Assembly: GCA_023405815.1 (NCBI GenBank)
Contig: JAEXXM010000042.1
Coordinates: 1 to 64,000 of the forward strand
DNA: 64,000 nt
Direction: 5' to 3'
DNA from: Pseudomonadota bacterium
GTDB taxonomy: Bacteria; Pseudomonadota; Alphaproteobacteria; Rhizobiales; Hyphomicrobiaceae
Shown: positions 46,288-54,840 of the stretch, in pieces
Numbering within the stretch: position 1 is the first letter of the stretch
Layout of the letters: each line of letters opens with the position of its first letter
Made by a program: the position numbers and the translations under genes
Notes under the pieces: model-generated
What the model was told of the DNA's origin: nothing
Database searches by the model: none
The model's input: only the letters and a program-made list of their open reading frames with translations

Positions 46288-46782
46288 ATGACTGCAAGCT
46301 GGCGCGCGATGACGGTTGCGGACATCCCGGTGGTCAACGCCATCGCCGATCGTGTGCATGTCGACTACCCAGAGGACGAGGCCGTCCTTGCCGAGCGCCA
46401 GCGGCTCTACCCAGCCGGCTGTCTTATTCTCGAGATGGACGGCGAACCCATGGGCTACGCGCTGACCCATCCCTGGCACTATCTGCAGCCGCCCGCACTC
46501 AACGTCGCCTTGGGTGCGCTGCCCGACGCCCCCTCGACCTACTACGTCCACGACGTCGCCATGCTCCCCGAAGCCCGCGGCGCCCGCGCCGGCTCCGCGG
46601 CCGTTCGCGCCATTGTTGACCACGCCACGGCGAGCGGCATGAGCAACGTCTCGCTTGTTGCGATCAAAGGATCGGAAGGCTTCTGGAGCCGTCACGGCTT
46701 CGAGACCGTATCCGATCCTCAGCTCGACAAGAAGCTCAAGAGCTACGACGAGGCCGCCCGTTACATGGTCCGCCGCCTCTAG
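46288..46782 (+). CDS. GNAT-family N-acetyltransferase
   Basis: This 164-residue protein has the GNAT core: an N-terminal strand (WRAMTVADIPVVNAIADRV), the acetyl-CoA-binding loop DVAMLPEARGARAGSAAVRAIVDHA, and a C-terminal GFWSRHGFETV. It transfers acetyl to an amine; the substrate is unknown. Its location next to the polyamine region suggests a polyamine or amino acid, but this is inference. It is preceded by the structured leader. Confidence 0.88.
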   Translation: MTASWRAMTVADIPVVNAIADRVHVDYPEDEAVLAERQRLYPAGCLILEMDGEPMGYALTHPWHYLQPPALNVALGALPDAPSTYYVHDVAMLPEARGARAGSAAVRAIVDHATASGMSNVSLVAIKGSEGFWSRHGFETVSDPQLDKKLKSYDEAARYMVRRL

Positions 46783-46794
46783 CCGACAGGAACG

Positions 46795-48186
46795 TTACAC
46801 GCTGAGGAGAAGGTGCTCGCGCTCCCACGGGCTGATCACGCGCATGAACTCTTCGAACTCCGAGCGTTTCAGCTCGAGGTAGACGTGGCAGAAGCGCTTG
46901 CTGAGCACCTCGTGCAGGCCCGAGCTCTCCTCGAACTCGGTCAGCGCCTCCAGTAGGCCTCGCGGCAACTGGTGTTGATTGCGATAGGCGTTGCCGGTCA
47001 CCGACGGCCGCGGCTCGAGCTTGTTCATCATCCCGAGGTACCCGCAGGCGAGGCTTGCCGCGATCGCGAGATAGGGGTTGGAATCTGCGCCCGCGAGCCG
47101 GTTCTCGACGCGCCGCGCTGAAACCGGCGAGATGGGCACGCGCAATCCCGCCGAGCGGTTGTCCTCGCCCCACTCGACATTGATCGGCGACGCCCCGCCA
47201 GGGACCAGCCTCCGGTAGGAGTTGACGTAGGGCGCGAGCAGGCAGGTTGCGGCCGGCAAGTACTCCTGCTGCCCGGCGAGGAAGTTATAGAACAGCGGCG
47301 TCGGCGCCCCGTTCTCGCCGGTGAACAGGTTGATGCCCGTCGTTACGTCGACGATGCTCTGGTGAATGTGCATGGCGCTGCCAGGCTCGTTCTCGAGCGG
47401 CTTCGCCATGAACGTGGCATAGCAGTTGTGCCGGAACGCCGCCTCGCGGATCGTCCGCTTGAAGAGGAAGATCTGGTCCGCGAGGTCGATCGGATCCCCG
47501 TGCAACAGGTTGATCTCGAGCTGCGCGGCGCCGCCTTCCTGGATGATCGTGTCGATCTTGAGGTACTGGCGCTCGGCGAACTCGTAGATGTCGTTGACGA
47601 CCTTCTCGTATTCGTCGACCGCGCCGAGGCTGTAGGCTTGGCGTCCCGCACCCGGGCGCCCCGAGCGGCCGATCGGCGGCTCGAGCGGATAGTCGGGATC
47701 GGGGTTGGTCTTGGTGAGGTAGAATTCGAGTTCCGGCGCGACCACCGGCCTCCAGCCCTGCTCGGCGTAGAGCTGCAGCACGCGCTTTAAGACATTGCGC
47801 GGCGCAATCTCGGTCGGCTCGCCGTTCTGCTGCAGCGCATCGTGGATCACCTGCGCCGTCGGGCTGCTGGCCCAAGGCGCCGGGCGGATGGTCGAGAGGT
47901 CCGGCACCATCATCAGATCGTTCTCGGCGTAGAGCTTCTGGGAATCTTCCTCAAAGCCCACGTAGTCGCCGGTGATCGTCTGGTGGAAGATCGAGATCGG
48001 CAGATGCACCGGGTCGAGCTTCACGAACTTCTCGGCCGGCATGGTCTTGCCGCGCGCCACGCCGGCGATGTCGGGAACGGCGCAATCGACCTCGGCAATG
48101 CGGTGCCGCGCGAGCCATGCGCGCAACGTCTCTCGTGTCGCGCCCGCATGATCGGCGTCGAAGTTAGCTCCTGCATCGGCAGTCAT
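46795..48186 (-). CDS. Glutamine synthetase family protein (gamma-glutamylpolyamine synthetase-like)
   Basis: This 463-residue protein has the glutamine synthetase catalytic fold: VDCAVPDIAGVARGK at the start, the metal-binding PELEFYL, the nucleotide-binding segment ATFMAKPLENEPGSAMHIHQS, and NRSAGLRVP with the Arg. Rather than GlnA, it fits PuuA-type enzymes that glutamylate putrescine or other amines with ATP. It is convergent with the GNAT gene and transcribed toward it. A TTGTGATCACAA palindrome lies 149 bases upstream. Confidence 0.85.
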   Translation of the reverse strand: MTADAGANFDADHAGATRETLRAWLARHRIAEVDCAVPDIAGVARGKTMPAEKFVKLDPVHLPISIFHQTITGDYVGFEEDSQKLYAENDLMMVPDLSTIRPAPWASSPTAQVIHDALQQNGEPTEIAPRNVLKRVLQLYAEQGWRPVVAPELEFYLTKTNPDPDYPLEPPIGRSGRPGAGRQAYSLGAVDEYEKVVNDIYEFAERQYLKIDTIIQEGGAAQLEINLLHGDPIDLADQIFLFKRTIREAAFRHNCYATFMAKPLENEPGSAMHIHQSIVDVTTGINLFTGENGAPTPLFYNFLAGQQEYLPAATCLLAPYVNSYRRLVPGGASPINVEWGEDNRSAGLRVPISPVSARRVENRLAGADSNPYLAIAASLACGYLGMMNKLEPRPSVTGNAYRNQHQLPRGLLEALTEFEESSGLHEVLSKRFCHVYLELKRSEFEEFMRVISPWEREHLLLSV

Positions 48187-48334
48187 ATGTCACCTAGATA
48201 GAATGCTGTAATCGAGCCGGACGGGTGCTACTGCAGCGCCGATCCGGGAGGTCGGCCAGCGCCGCCTGCGGGCTGAATGCCATGCGGCTGTGGCGGGAGT
48301 CTCGAGAGGCGACCTCACGTGCAATTTGTGGCCA

Positions 48335-48346
48335 TTGTGATCACAA
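48335..48346. promoter_or_regulatory. Probable GntR operator 1
   Basis: TTGTGATCACAA is a perfect 12-bp palindrome between the gntR gene and the glutamine-synthetase-like gene. Its 10-bp core recurs upstream of potF at 49144-49155. The TTGT-N4-ACAA form fits FadR/VanR-type GntR operators. Confidence 0.75.
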
Positions 48347-48385
48347 AGGCAGGACGAACTCAAGGCAGCCGAAAGCCGCAAAGCC

Positions 48386-49066
48386 CTATTGCAGGGGATC
48401 GAGCGCGCCGTCCCCAATGAAACCCATGCCCTGCCCGATATCGGCACGAATTGCCGCGCGTAAGGCCGCCTCATCCCCCCGGCGCATGGCTTCGAGTGCC
48501 GCCTGGTGATGGTCTTCCAGGCACTTGGTCCCAATGCGTCCGTAAGCCATGCGCATGAAGGGGCCGAACTGCAGCCAAATGCTTTCGACCAGGGCGAGCA
48601 GGGTGCCGGCACCCGCATGACTGTAAATCGTGAAGTGGAAGCGGAAATTGCCCCGCATGTAGCCCTCGGCATCGCCATTGAGGAGGGTTTGGTCGATTTC
48701 CTGGTCGATCAGGGCCACCGCCTCTATGTCCGTCGGGGACAACCGCGAGAGAGCCCGCGCCGCCAGCTCCGGCTCCAGCGCCGACCGTGCGAAGAGCACC
48801 TGCTCGAACTTGTCCCGCGTCATCAGCGGCACGACGACCCGGCCGTTGCCCTGCATCGCGAGGGCCCGCTCGGCGATCAGGCGCCGGACCGCCTCCCGCA
48901 CTGGCATCGGGCTGACCCCGAGCTCTTCCGCCAGCCCGCGCAAGGTCACCGACCGCCCGGGCAAGAACCCACCGAAGAATATGCGCTCGCGCAAGCGGCG
49001 ATAGACCGTCTCGTGGGCGGTGCTTCCGGCGTCGCCGCCATGACCAATGAGTGCGCGATCAGTCAC
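48386..49066 (-). CDS. GntR-family regulator (FadR/VanR-like)
   Basis: This 226-residue protein has an N-terminal winged helix-turn-helix (YRRLRERIFFGGFLPGRSVTLRGLAEELGVSPMPVREAVRRLIAERAL) and an all-helical FCD ligand-binding domain (FRFHFTIYSHAGAGTLLALVESIW). It starts at GTG 49066. Flanking palindromes at 48335 and 49144 suggest it represses both the glutamine-synthetase-like gene and the divergent potFGHI genes, probably in response to a polyamine or a breakdown product. Confidence 0.88.
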   Translation of the reverse strand: MTDRALIGHGGDAGSTAHETVYRRLRERIFFGGFLPGRSVTLRGLAEELGVSPMPVREAVRRLIAERALAMQGNGRVVVPLMTRDKFEQVLFARSALEPELAARALSRLSPTDIEAVALIDQEIDQTLLNGDAEGYMRGNFRFHFTIYSHAGAGTLLALVESIWLQFGPFMRMAYGRIGTKCLEDHHQAALEAMRRGDEAALRAAIRADIGQGMGFIGDGALDPLQ

Positions 49067-49143
49067 AACTTGCACCCCGAACTCCTGGTTGCGCCCTCTT
49101 TTTGGGGCGCTCACCCCTACTACAGGGTTGTATGATGCAAATT

Positions 49144-49155
49144 CTGTGATCACAA
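49144..49155. promoter_or_regulatory. Probable GntR operator 2
   Basis: CTGTGATCACAA contains the same TGTGATCACA core as the site at 48335. It lies 53 bases upstream of potF and eight bases downstream of a TATGAT -10-like sequence (49131-49136), so binding there could block the potF promoter. Confidence 0.75.
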
Positions 49156-49207
49156 TGGGGTCATTGAGCGTGGACGTCCTCGGGGACGATATGAGGGAGC
49201 AGGTCGA

Positions 49208-50317
49208 ATGTTGAGAGTTGGACGGGTCGGTCAGGCATTGGCCGCCTGCTTGCTGGCAGCAGCGTTTGCGGTCGTTCCGGCCGCCATCGCGGCCGAACGT
49301 GAGGTCCGGGTCTACAACTGGTCGGACTACATCGATCCAGAGGTGCTGACCGAGTTCACCAAGGAAACCGGCATCAAGGTCGTCTACGACGTCTTCGACA
49401 GCAACGAGGTCGTCGAGACCAAGCTGCTGGCCGGCGGCTCCGGCTATGACATCGTCGTGCCGACGGGTCCCTTCCTGTCGCGTCAGATCTCCGCTGGCGT
49501 GTTCCAGAAACTCGACAAGTCGAAGCTGCCGAACCTCAAGAATGCATGGCCGCTGATCCAGGAGCGGACCGCGCTCTATGATCCAGGCAACGACTACTCC
49601 ATCAACTACATGTGGGGCACGACCGGCATCGGCTACAACGAGGACAAGATCAAGGAGCGGATGGCGGATGCCCCGGTCAACTCCTGGGATCTGATCTTCA
49701 AGCCGGAGACCGTCTCCAAGTTCAAGGATTGCGGCATCTTCCTGCTCGATGCGCCGGACGACATCATCCCCATCGCGCTGCTCTATCTCGGCCTCAATCC
49801 GAACAGCAAGGATCCGGCCGACCTCGAAAAGGCGGGCGAGCTTCTGCAGAAGATCCGGCCCAACATCCAGAAGTTCCACTCCTCCGAGTTCATCAATGCG
49901 CTTGCCAACGGCGACATCTGCATCGCCGTCGGCTACTCGGGCGACATCCTGCAGGCCCGCACCCGTGCCGACGAGGCCAAGAACGGTGTGAAGGTCGGCT
50001 ACAAGATCCCGAAGGAAGGCGCGCAGATGTGGTTCGACCAGATGGCGATCCCGGCCGACGCCAAGAACGTCGAGGAGGCGCACGCCTTCATCAACTACAT
50101 CCTGAAGCCGGAGGCGATCGCAAAGGCTTCGAACTACGTGAACTATGCCAACGGCAACCTTGCCTCGCAGCAGTTCATCAACAAGGAGATCCTGGAGGAC
50201 ACCTCCATCTTCCCCGACGAGGAGACGCTGAAGCGCCTGTTCGTCAAGGATCCATACGACGCCAAGACGCAACGCGCGGTGACGCGGATCTGGACCAAGG
50301 TCGTGACCGGCCAGTAA
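49208..50317 (+). CDS. potF: Polyamine ABC transporter substrate-binding protein
   Basis: This 369-residue periplasmic binding protein has a signal peptide (ending near AAIAAERE) and PotD/PotF-type features: VYNWSDYIDPEVLTEFTKETG, GGSGYDIVVPTG, YMWGTTGIGYN, and DDIIPIALLYLGLNPN. It binds putrescine or a related polyamine. It leads an operon with potG, potH and potI. A strong hairpin at 50328-50353 separates it from potG. A GntR operator lies upstream. Confidence 0.92.
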   Translation: MLRVGRVGQALAACLLAAAFAVVPAAIAAEREVRVYNWSDYIDPEVLTEFTKETGIKVVYDVFDSNEVVETKLLAGGSGYDIVVPTGPFLSRQISAGVFQKLDKSKLPNLKNAWPLIQERTALYDPGNDYSINYMWGTTGIGYNEDKIKERMADAPVNSWDLIFKPETVSKFKDCGIFLLDAPDDIIPIALLYLGLNPNSKDPADLEKAGELLQKIRPNIQKFHSSEFINALANGDICIAVGYSGDILQARTRADEAKNGVKVGYKIPKEGAQMWFDQMAIPADAKNVEEAHAFINYILKPEAIAKASNYVNYANGNLASQQFINKEILEDTSIFPDEETLKRLFVKDPYDAKTQRAVTRIWTKVVTGQ

Positions 50318-50327
50318 GTACAAATGC

Positions 50328-50353
50328 AGGGCCGCCCGGAAACGGGCGGCCCT
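50328..50353 (+). terminator. Strong hairpin between potF and potG
   Basis: AGGGCCGCCCG (50328-50338) pairs with CGGGCGGCCCT (50343-50353) around a GAAA tetraloop, an 11-bp perfect stem. No U-tract follows directly. In binding-protein operons such hairpins stabilise the binding-protein mRNA or attenuate downstream genes, so PotF would be made in excess. Partial termination is equally possible. Confidence 0.75.
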
Positions 50354-50411
50354 GATGCTATGCGGCTCCTTTTTGGAGCTGAGTTCTGGTTGCTAGTTGG
50401 GGAATTGGTGC

Positions 50412-51602
50412 ATGCTCGATGCTGCAGGGAATGGGGCGCAGGCTGTCGGGGTTGGCACCGTCAGCACGCCGGCGCCGCAATCAGGGTTCGCCCCTTGGAA
50501 GGACAAGGCCAAGCCGCCGATCGTGCGCTTCGAGAACGTGACCAAGCGGTTCGGCAGCTACACCGCCGTCGACAACATCTCCCTCGACATCTACGAGCGC
50601 GAGTTCTTCGCACTTCTCGGCCCCTCGGGCTGCGGAAAGACGACGCTCCTGCGCATGCTCGCCGGCTTCGAGAAGCCGACCGAGGGGCGCATCATCGTCA
50701 ACGGCAAGGACACCACAGGCATGGCGCCCTACGAGCGTAAGGGCGTCAACATGATGTTCCAGTCCTACGCGCTCTTCCCGCACATGACGGTCGAGCGCAA
50801 CATCGGCTTCGGACTGCGGCAGGAAGGGATGCCGAAGGACGAGATCGAGGCCCGCGTCGCCGAGGCGATGGCGATGGTCGAGCTCGGCAAGTTCGCCAAG
50901 CGCAAACCGCACCAGCTTTCAGGCGGCCAGCAGCAGCGCGTCGCACTCGCCCGCGCCATCGCCAAGAAGCCGCGCATCATGCTGCTCGACGAGCCGCTCG
51001 GCGCCCTCGACAAGAAGCTGCGCAACCAGGCTCAGTTCGAGCTGATGCGCATCCAGGAGAGCACGGGCACGACATTCATCATCGTCACCCACGACCAGGA
51101 GGAGGCGATGACGGTCGCGAGCCGCATCGCCGTCATGGACCACGGCAAGCTGGTGCAGGTGTCGACGCCGGGCGAGATCTACGAGGCACCCCAGTCGCGC
51201 TACGTCGCCGAGTTCATCGGCGAGGTGAACCTGCTCGAAGGCAAGGTGCAGAGCGTCGGAGCCGGCGTCGTCGACATCGCCTGGGCCGCGGACGGCTCGA
51301 CCTTCAAGGCGCGGACATCGGAGAATCTGGCCAAGGACCAGCAGGTATGGCTGGCCCTGCGCCCGGAGAAGATTCGCGTCTCGCTCGATAAGCCCGCCCA
51401 TGCGGGCAACGTCATCGCCGGCAAGGTGATCGACATCGGCTACCTCGGATCGATCACGCACTACCATGTGCGCCTTGCCTCGGGACAGAAGGTGACGGCG
51501 CTGCGCGCCAACGCCGCCCATGCTGTCGAACGCACCGTCAACTGGGATGACGACGTGTGGCTCGAATGGCCGTCCGATGCCGGGATCGTTTTGACGCGCT
51601 GA
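50412..51602 (+). CDS. potG: Polyamine ABC transporter ATP-binding protein
   Basis: This 396-residue ATPase has Walker A GPSGCGKTT, the Q-loop, signature LSGGQQQRVALARAIAKKP, Walker B IMLLDEPLGALD, and a C-terminal TOBE domain. It energises the PotHI channel. ATG 50412 is chosen because GGGGAA precedes it; the first 30 residues (MLDAAGNGAQAVGVG) are a nonconserved extension before the ABC domain. It follows potF. Confidence 0.93.
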   Translation: MLDAAGNGAQAVGVGTVSTPAPQSGFAPWKDKAKPPIVRFENVTKRFGSYTAVDNISLDIYEREFFALLGPSGCGKTTLLRMLAGFEKPTEGRIIVNGKDTTGMAPYERKGVNMMFQSYALFPHMTVERNIGFGLRQEGMPKDEIEARVAEAMAMVELGKFAKRKPHQLSGGQQQRVALARAIAKKPRIMLLDEPLGALDKKLRNQAQFELMRIQESTGTTFIIVTHDQEEAMTVASRIAVMDHGKLVQVSTPGEIYEAPQSRYVAEFIGEVNLLEGKVQSVGAGVVDIAWAADGSTFKARTSENLAKDQQVWLALRPEKIRVSLDKPAHAGNVIAGKVIDIGYLGSITHYHVRLASGQKVTALRANAAHAVERTVNWDDDVWLEWPSDAGIVLTR

Positions 51603-51652
51603 TGTTGCGGGCCGGACATGTCCGGCCGATTGTCTGCTGAAAGAGAAGCTCG

Positions 51653-52543
51653 ATGCGCCGCTGGTACCTGATCGCAGTTCCCTACATCTGGCTGCTCGTG
51701 TTCTTCCTCATCCCGTTCCTGATCGTCTTCAAGATATCCTTCTCGCAGACCGCGTTGGCGATCCCGCCCTACACGCCCCTGTTCGACATCTCGCGCGGAT
51801 GGGAAGGCGTGCAGGACTTCCTCTCGCACCTCAGCTTCGACAACTATCGCTTCATCTTCGGCGATGCGCTGTACGTCAACGCGTACATATCGAGCCTCAA
51901 GATTGCATCCATCTCGACCTTCCTCACCCTGCTCGTCGCCTACCCCATCGCCTACGGCATGGCGCGTGCGCCCAAGGAGTGGCAGCCGACGCTGGTGATG
52001 CTGGTGATCCTGCCCTTCTGGACCTCCTTCTTGATCCGCGTCTACGCCTGGATCGGCATCCTCAAGAAGGAGGGCTTGCTCAATCTCGCCTTGATGAACC
52101 TGGGGCTCATCAGCGAGCCGCTGACCATCATGAATACGACGACCGCCGTCTACATCGGCATCGTCTATTCGTACCTGCCGTTCATGATCCTGCCGCTCTA
52201 TGCGAGCCTCGAGAAGATCAACCCCGCTCTGCTCGAGGCGGCGGCCGACCTCGGCTCGCCGCCGATACGATCGTTCTGGCAGGTGACCTTCCCGCTCTCG
52301 CTCCCCGGCATCATCGCCGGCTGCTTCCTCGTCTTCATTCCCGCGATGGGTGAGTTCGTCATCCCCGACTTGCTGGGTGGCTCCGAGACGCTGATGATCG
52401 GCAAGACCCTGTGGAGTGAATTCTTCGCCAACCGCGATTGGCCGGTGTCGTCGGCGGTCGCCGTGGTGTTGCTGCTCGTGCTCGTCATCCCCATCGTGCT
52501 GTTCCAGCGCAATCAGCAGCTGCAGAGGGAGAAGGGGGTATGA
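51653..52543 (+). CDS. potH: Polyamine ABC transporter permease (PotH-like)
   Basis: This 296-residue inner-membrane permease has six helices and the binding-protein-dependent motif EAAADLGSPPIRSFWQVTFPLSLPGIIAG, which contacts the ATPase. It pairs with PotI. Its stop overlaps the potI start (ATGA). It follows potG by 50 bases. Confidence 0.93.
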   Translation: MRRWYLIAVPYIWLLVFFLIPFLIVFKISFSQTALAIPPYTPLFDISRGWEGVQDFLSHLSFDNYRFIFGDALYVNAYISSLKIASISTFLTLLVAYPIAYGMARAPKEWQPTLVMLVILPFWTSFLIRVYAWIGILKKEGLLNLALMNLGLISEPLTIMNTTTAVYIGIVYSYLPFMILPLYASLEKINPALLEAAADLGSPPIRSFWQVTFPLSLPGIIAGCFLVFIPAMGEFVIPDLLGGSETLMIGKTLWSEFFANRDWPVSSAVAVVLLLVLVIPIVLFQRNQQLQREKGV

Positions 52544-53355
52544 AGGGGCGCTTCTCGTACTTCAACGCGACGTCGATCGGGCTCGGCTTCGCATTCCTCT
52601 ATATCCCGATCCTGCTCCTCGTCATCTACAGCTTCAATGAATCGAAGCTCGTCACCGTGTGGGGCGGCTGGTCGACGAAGTGGTACGCCCACCTCTTGAC
52701 CAACGAGGGCCTTCTCAACGCCGCATGGGTCACGCTCCGCGTCGCCGTACTCTCGGCGACCTTCGCCACCATCCTCGGGACCATGGCGGCCATCGTGCTG
52801 GTGCGCATGGGCGTCTTCCGCGGCCGCACGCTGTTCTCCGGCATGATCTTCGCGCCGCTCGTGATGCCGGAGGTGATTACCGGTCTTTCGCTTCTGCTCT
52901 TGTTCGTGGCCATCGGCTTCGACCGCGGTTTCTGGACCATCACCATCGCGCACATCACGTTCTCCATGTGCTACGCGGCCGTCGTCGTCCAGGCGCGCCT
53001 CTTCGATTTCGACAAATCGGTCGAGGAAGCGGCGATGGACCTCGGTGCAACGCCGGTTCGCACCTTCTTCCAGGTTACGCTGCCGATCATCGCCCCGTCG
53101 GTGGTCTCTGCCTGGCTGCTGTCGTTCACGCTCTCGCTCGACGACCTCGTCATCTCGAGCTTTACGACCGGCCCTGGCGCCACCACATTGCCGATGAAGA
53201 TCTACAGCCAGGTTCGCCTCGGCGTGACACCGGAAATCAACGCGATCTCGACCATCCTCATCGGGATCGTCACGGTCGGCGTCCTCGTCGCCTCTTACAC
53301 CTCCCGCCGGCAGGCGACGCGCGAGGAGCGTGAGCGTCGCGCGGCTGTGGCCTGA
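52540..53355 (+). CDS. potI: Polyamine ABC transporter permease (PotI-like)
   Basis: This 271-residue permease has the motif EAAMDLGATPVRTFFQVTLPIIAPSVVSAWLLSFTLSLDDLVIS, as in PotI/PotC. The start ATG 52540 overlaps the potH stop by four bases. With PotH it forms the channel for putrescine or a similar amine. puuB follows after 70 bases. Confidence 0.93.
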   Translation: MKGRFSYFNATSIGLGFAFLYIPILLLVIYSFNESKLVTVWGGWSTKWYAHLLTNEGLLNAAWVTLRVAVLSATFATILGTMAAIVLVRMGVFRGRTLFSGMIFAPLVMPEVITGLSLLLLFVAIGFDRGFWTITIAHITFSMCYAAVVVQARLFDFDKSVEEAAMDLGATPVRTFFQVTLPIIAPSVVSAWLLSFTLSLDDLVISSFTTGPGATTLPMKIYSQVRLGVTPEINAISTILIGIVTVGVLVASYTSRRQATREERERRAAVA

Positions 53356-53425
53356 AGAAGAACAACAACCAGTGCCTCGACTGCCCGCATACCCAGGCGC
53401 GGGCTCGAGGCTGCAGGAGCCCAGC

Positions 53426-54700
53426 ATGTCCCCCGACAAGGCCGAGACCTATTACTCGGCAACGGCCAACGATCCGACGCGCTACCCAAAGCTCGTCGGC
53501 CCCGTGCGTGCCGACGTATGCATCATCGGCGGCGGCTTCTCCGGCGTCGCGACGGCGCTGACCCTCGCCGAGCGCGGCCGATCGGTCGTCCTGCTTGAAT
53601 CAGGACGCCTCGGCAACGCCGCCTCGGGTCGCAACGGCGGCCAGATGATCGCCGGCATCAGCGGCGAGGGGACCGTCAAGCGCCAGCTCGGCGCAGCGGG
53701 CGCTCGTCTGCTGGAAGACATCCGCTATCGCGGCATCGAGATCATCGAGGAGCGCGTCCGCAAGTACTCGATCGCCTGTGACCTGAAGCACGGCTGGGTC
53801 GAGGCGGCCGTGCGGCCGAGCCACATGAAGGCGCTGACCGCCTACTACGAGGACCGCGTCGCACTCGGCGAGGGCGACCATCTCTCCCTCTTCGGCGCCG
53901 ATGAATGCGAAAGCATCGTCGGCACCGACATCTACTGCGGTGGTTTCATTGACCGGCGCAGCGGACACCTGCACCCGCTCAACCTCGTGCTGGGCGAGGC
54001 CCGCGCCGCCGCGGGTCTCGGCGCCCGCATCTTCGAAGACTCGTGCGCGCTCGAGTTGACTGGAGGCGCGCGCCCGCGCGTGCTCACCGCATCAGGAAGC
54101 GTCGAGGCCGACAGCGTCGTGCTGGCCGGAAACACCGATCACAAGTTCGACCGCGGCCCGCTACTCGGCGTCCAGCTGCCCATCGGCAGCTACATCATCG
54201 CCACCGAGCCACTCGAGCCCGGGCTCGCCGCCAAGATCAACCCGCACGACTACGCCATCGCCGACAGCAACATCGTCGTCGACTACTACCGCATGTCGGC
54301 CGACCATCGCGTGCTGTTCGGCGGCCGCTGCAACTATTCCAACCGCGATCCGCAGGATCTCGTCGCCACCATGCGCCCGCGCCTCGCGAAGGTTTATCCG
54401 CGCCTCAAGGACGTGCGCATCGACTTCGCCTGGGGCGGCCGGCTCGGTCTCACCATCAACCGCGCACCCGCGATCGGCACGTTGGAGCCGAACGTCTACT
54501 ACATGGAAGGCTTCGTCGGGCAGGGCGTCGCCACATCGCACGTCGTCGCCGAGATCATCTCCGATGCCGTGTGCGGTACGACCGAGAAGTTCGATCTCTT
54601 CTCCCGCATCCGCCACGTGCGTCTGCCTATCGGCGAATGGGCCGGCAACCAGCTCCTCGCCCTCGGCATGCTCTACTACCGCATGCGCGATCTGCTCTAG
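53426..54700 (+). CDS. puuB: FAD-dependent oxidoreductase (PuuB-like gamma-glutamylputrescine oxidase)
   Basis: This 424-residue DAO-type flavoprotein has the FAD motif VCIIGGGFSGVATALTLAERG, NAASGRNGGQMIAG and FAWGGRLGLTINRAPAIG. It resembles PuuB/OrdL-type enzymes that oxidise gamma-glutamylputrescine to gamma-glutamyl-aminobutyraldehyde. ATG 53426 follows AGGAG (53414-53418); the in-frame extension upstream is not conserved. It ends the pot operon. Confidence 0.85.
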   Translation: MSPDKAETYYSATANDPTRYPKLVGPVRADVCIIGGGFSGVATALTLAERGRSVVLLESGRLGNAASGRNGGQMIAGISGEGTVKRQLGAAGARLLEDIRYRGIEIIEERVRKYSIACDLKHGWVEAAVRPSHMKALTAYYEDRVALGEGDHLSLFGADECESIVGTDIYCGGFIDRRSGHLHPLNLVLGEARAAAGLGARIFEDSCALELTGGARPRVLTASGSVEADSVVLAGNTDHKFDRGPLLGVQLPIGSYIIATEPLEPGLAAKINPHDYAIADSNIVVDYYRMSADHRVLFGGRCNYSNRDPQDLVATMRPRLAKVYPRLKDVRIDFAWGGRLGLTINRAPAIGTLEPNVYYMEGFVGQGVATSHVVAEIISDAVCGTTEKFDLFSRIRHVRLPIGEWAGNQLLALGMLYYRMRDLL

Positions 54701-54723
54701 CGCAATCCACCCGAGGCAATCTT

Positions 54724-54812
54724 GTCATCCCGGGGCTTGTCCCCGGGATCCATCCTGCCGAAGCTCGGAGCCAAGTTTCTGGCTGGATCCCGGCAATAAA
54801 TGCCGGGATGAC
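54724..54812. repeat. REP/BIME-like palindromic element, copy C
   Basis: It reads GTCATCCCGGGG-CTTGT-CCCCGGGATCCA, then 32 bases, then TGGATCCCGGCAATAAATGCCGGGATGAC. The two halves face each other. It lies between the convergent puuB-like and gabT-like genes and matches the plan of the elements near 12.1 and 19.4 kb. Confidence 0.8.
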
Positions 54813-54840
54813 AATGTACCGTGTGGGCGAGCGACGGTGC

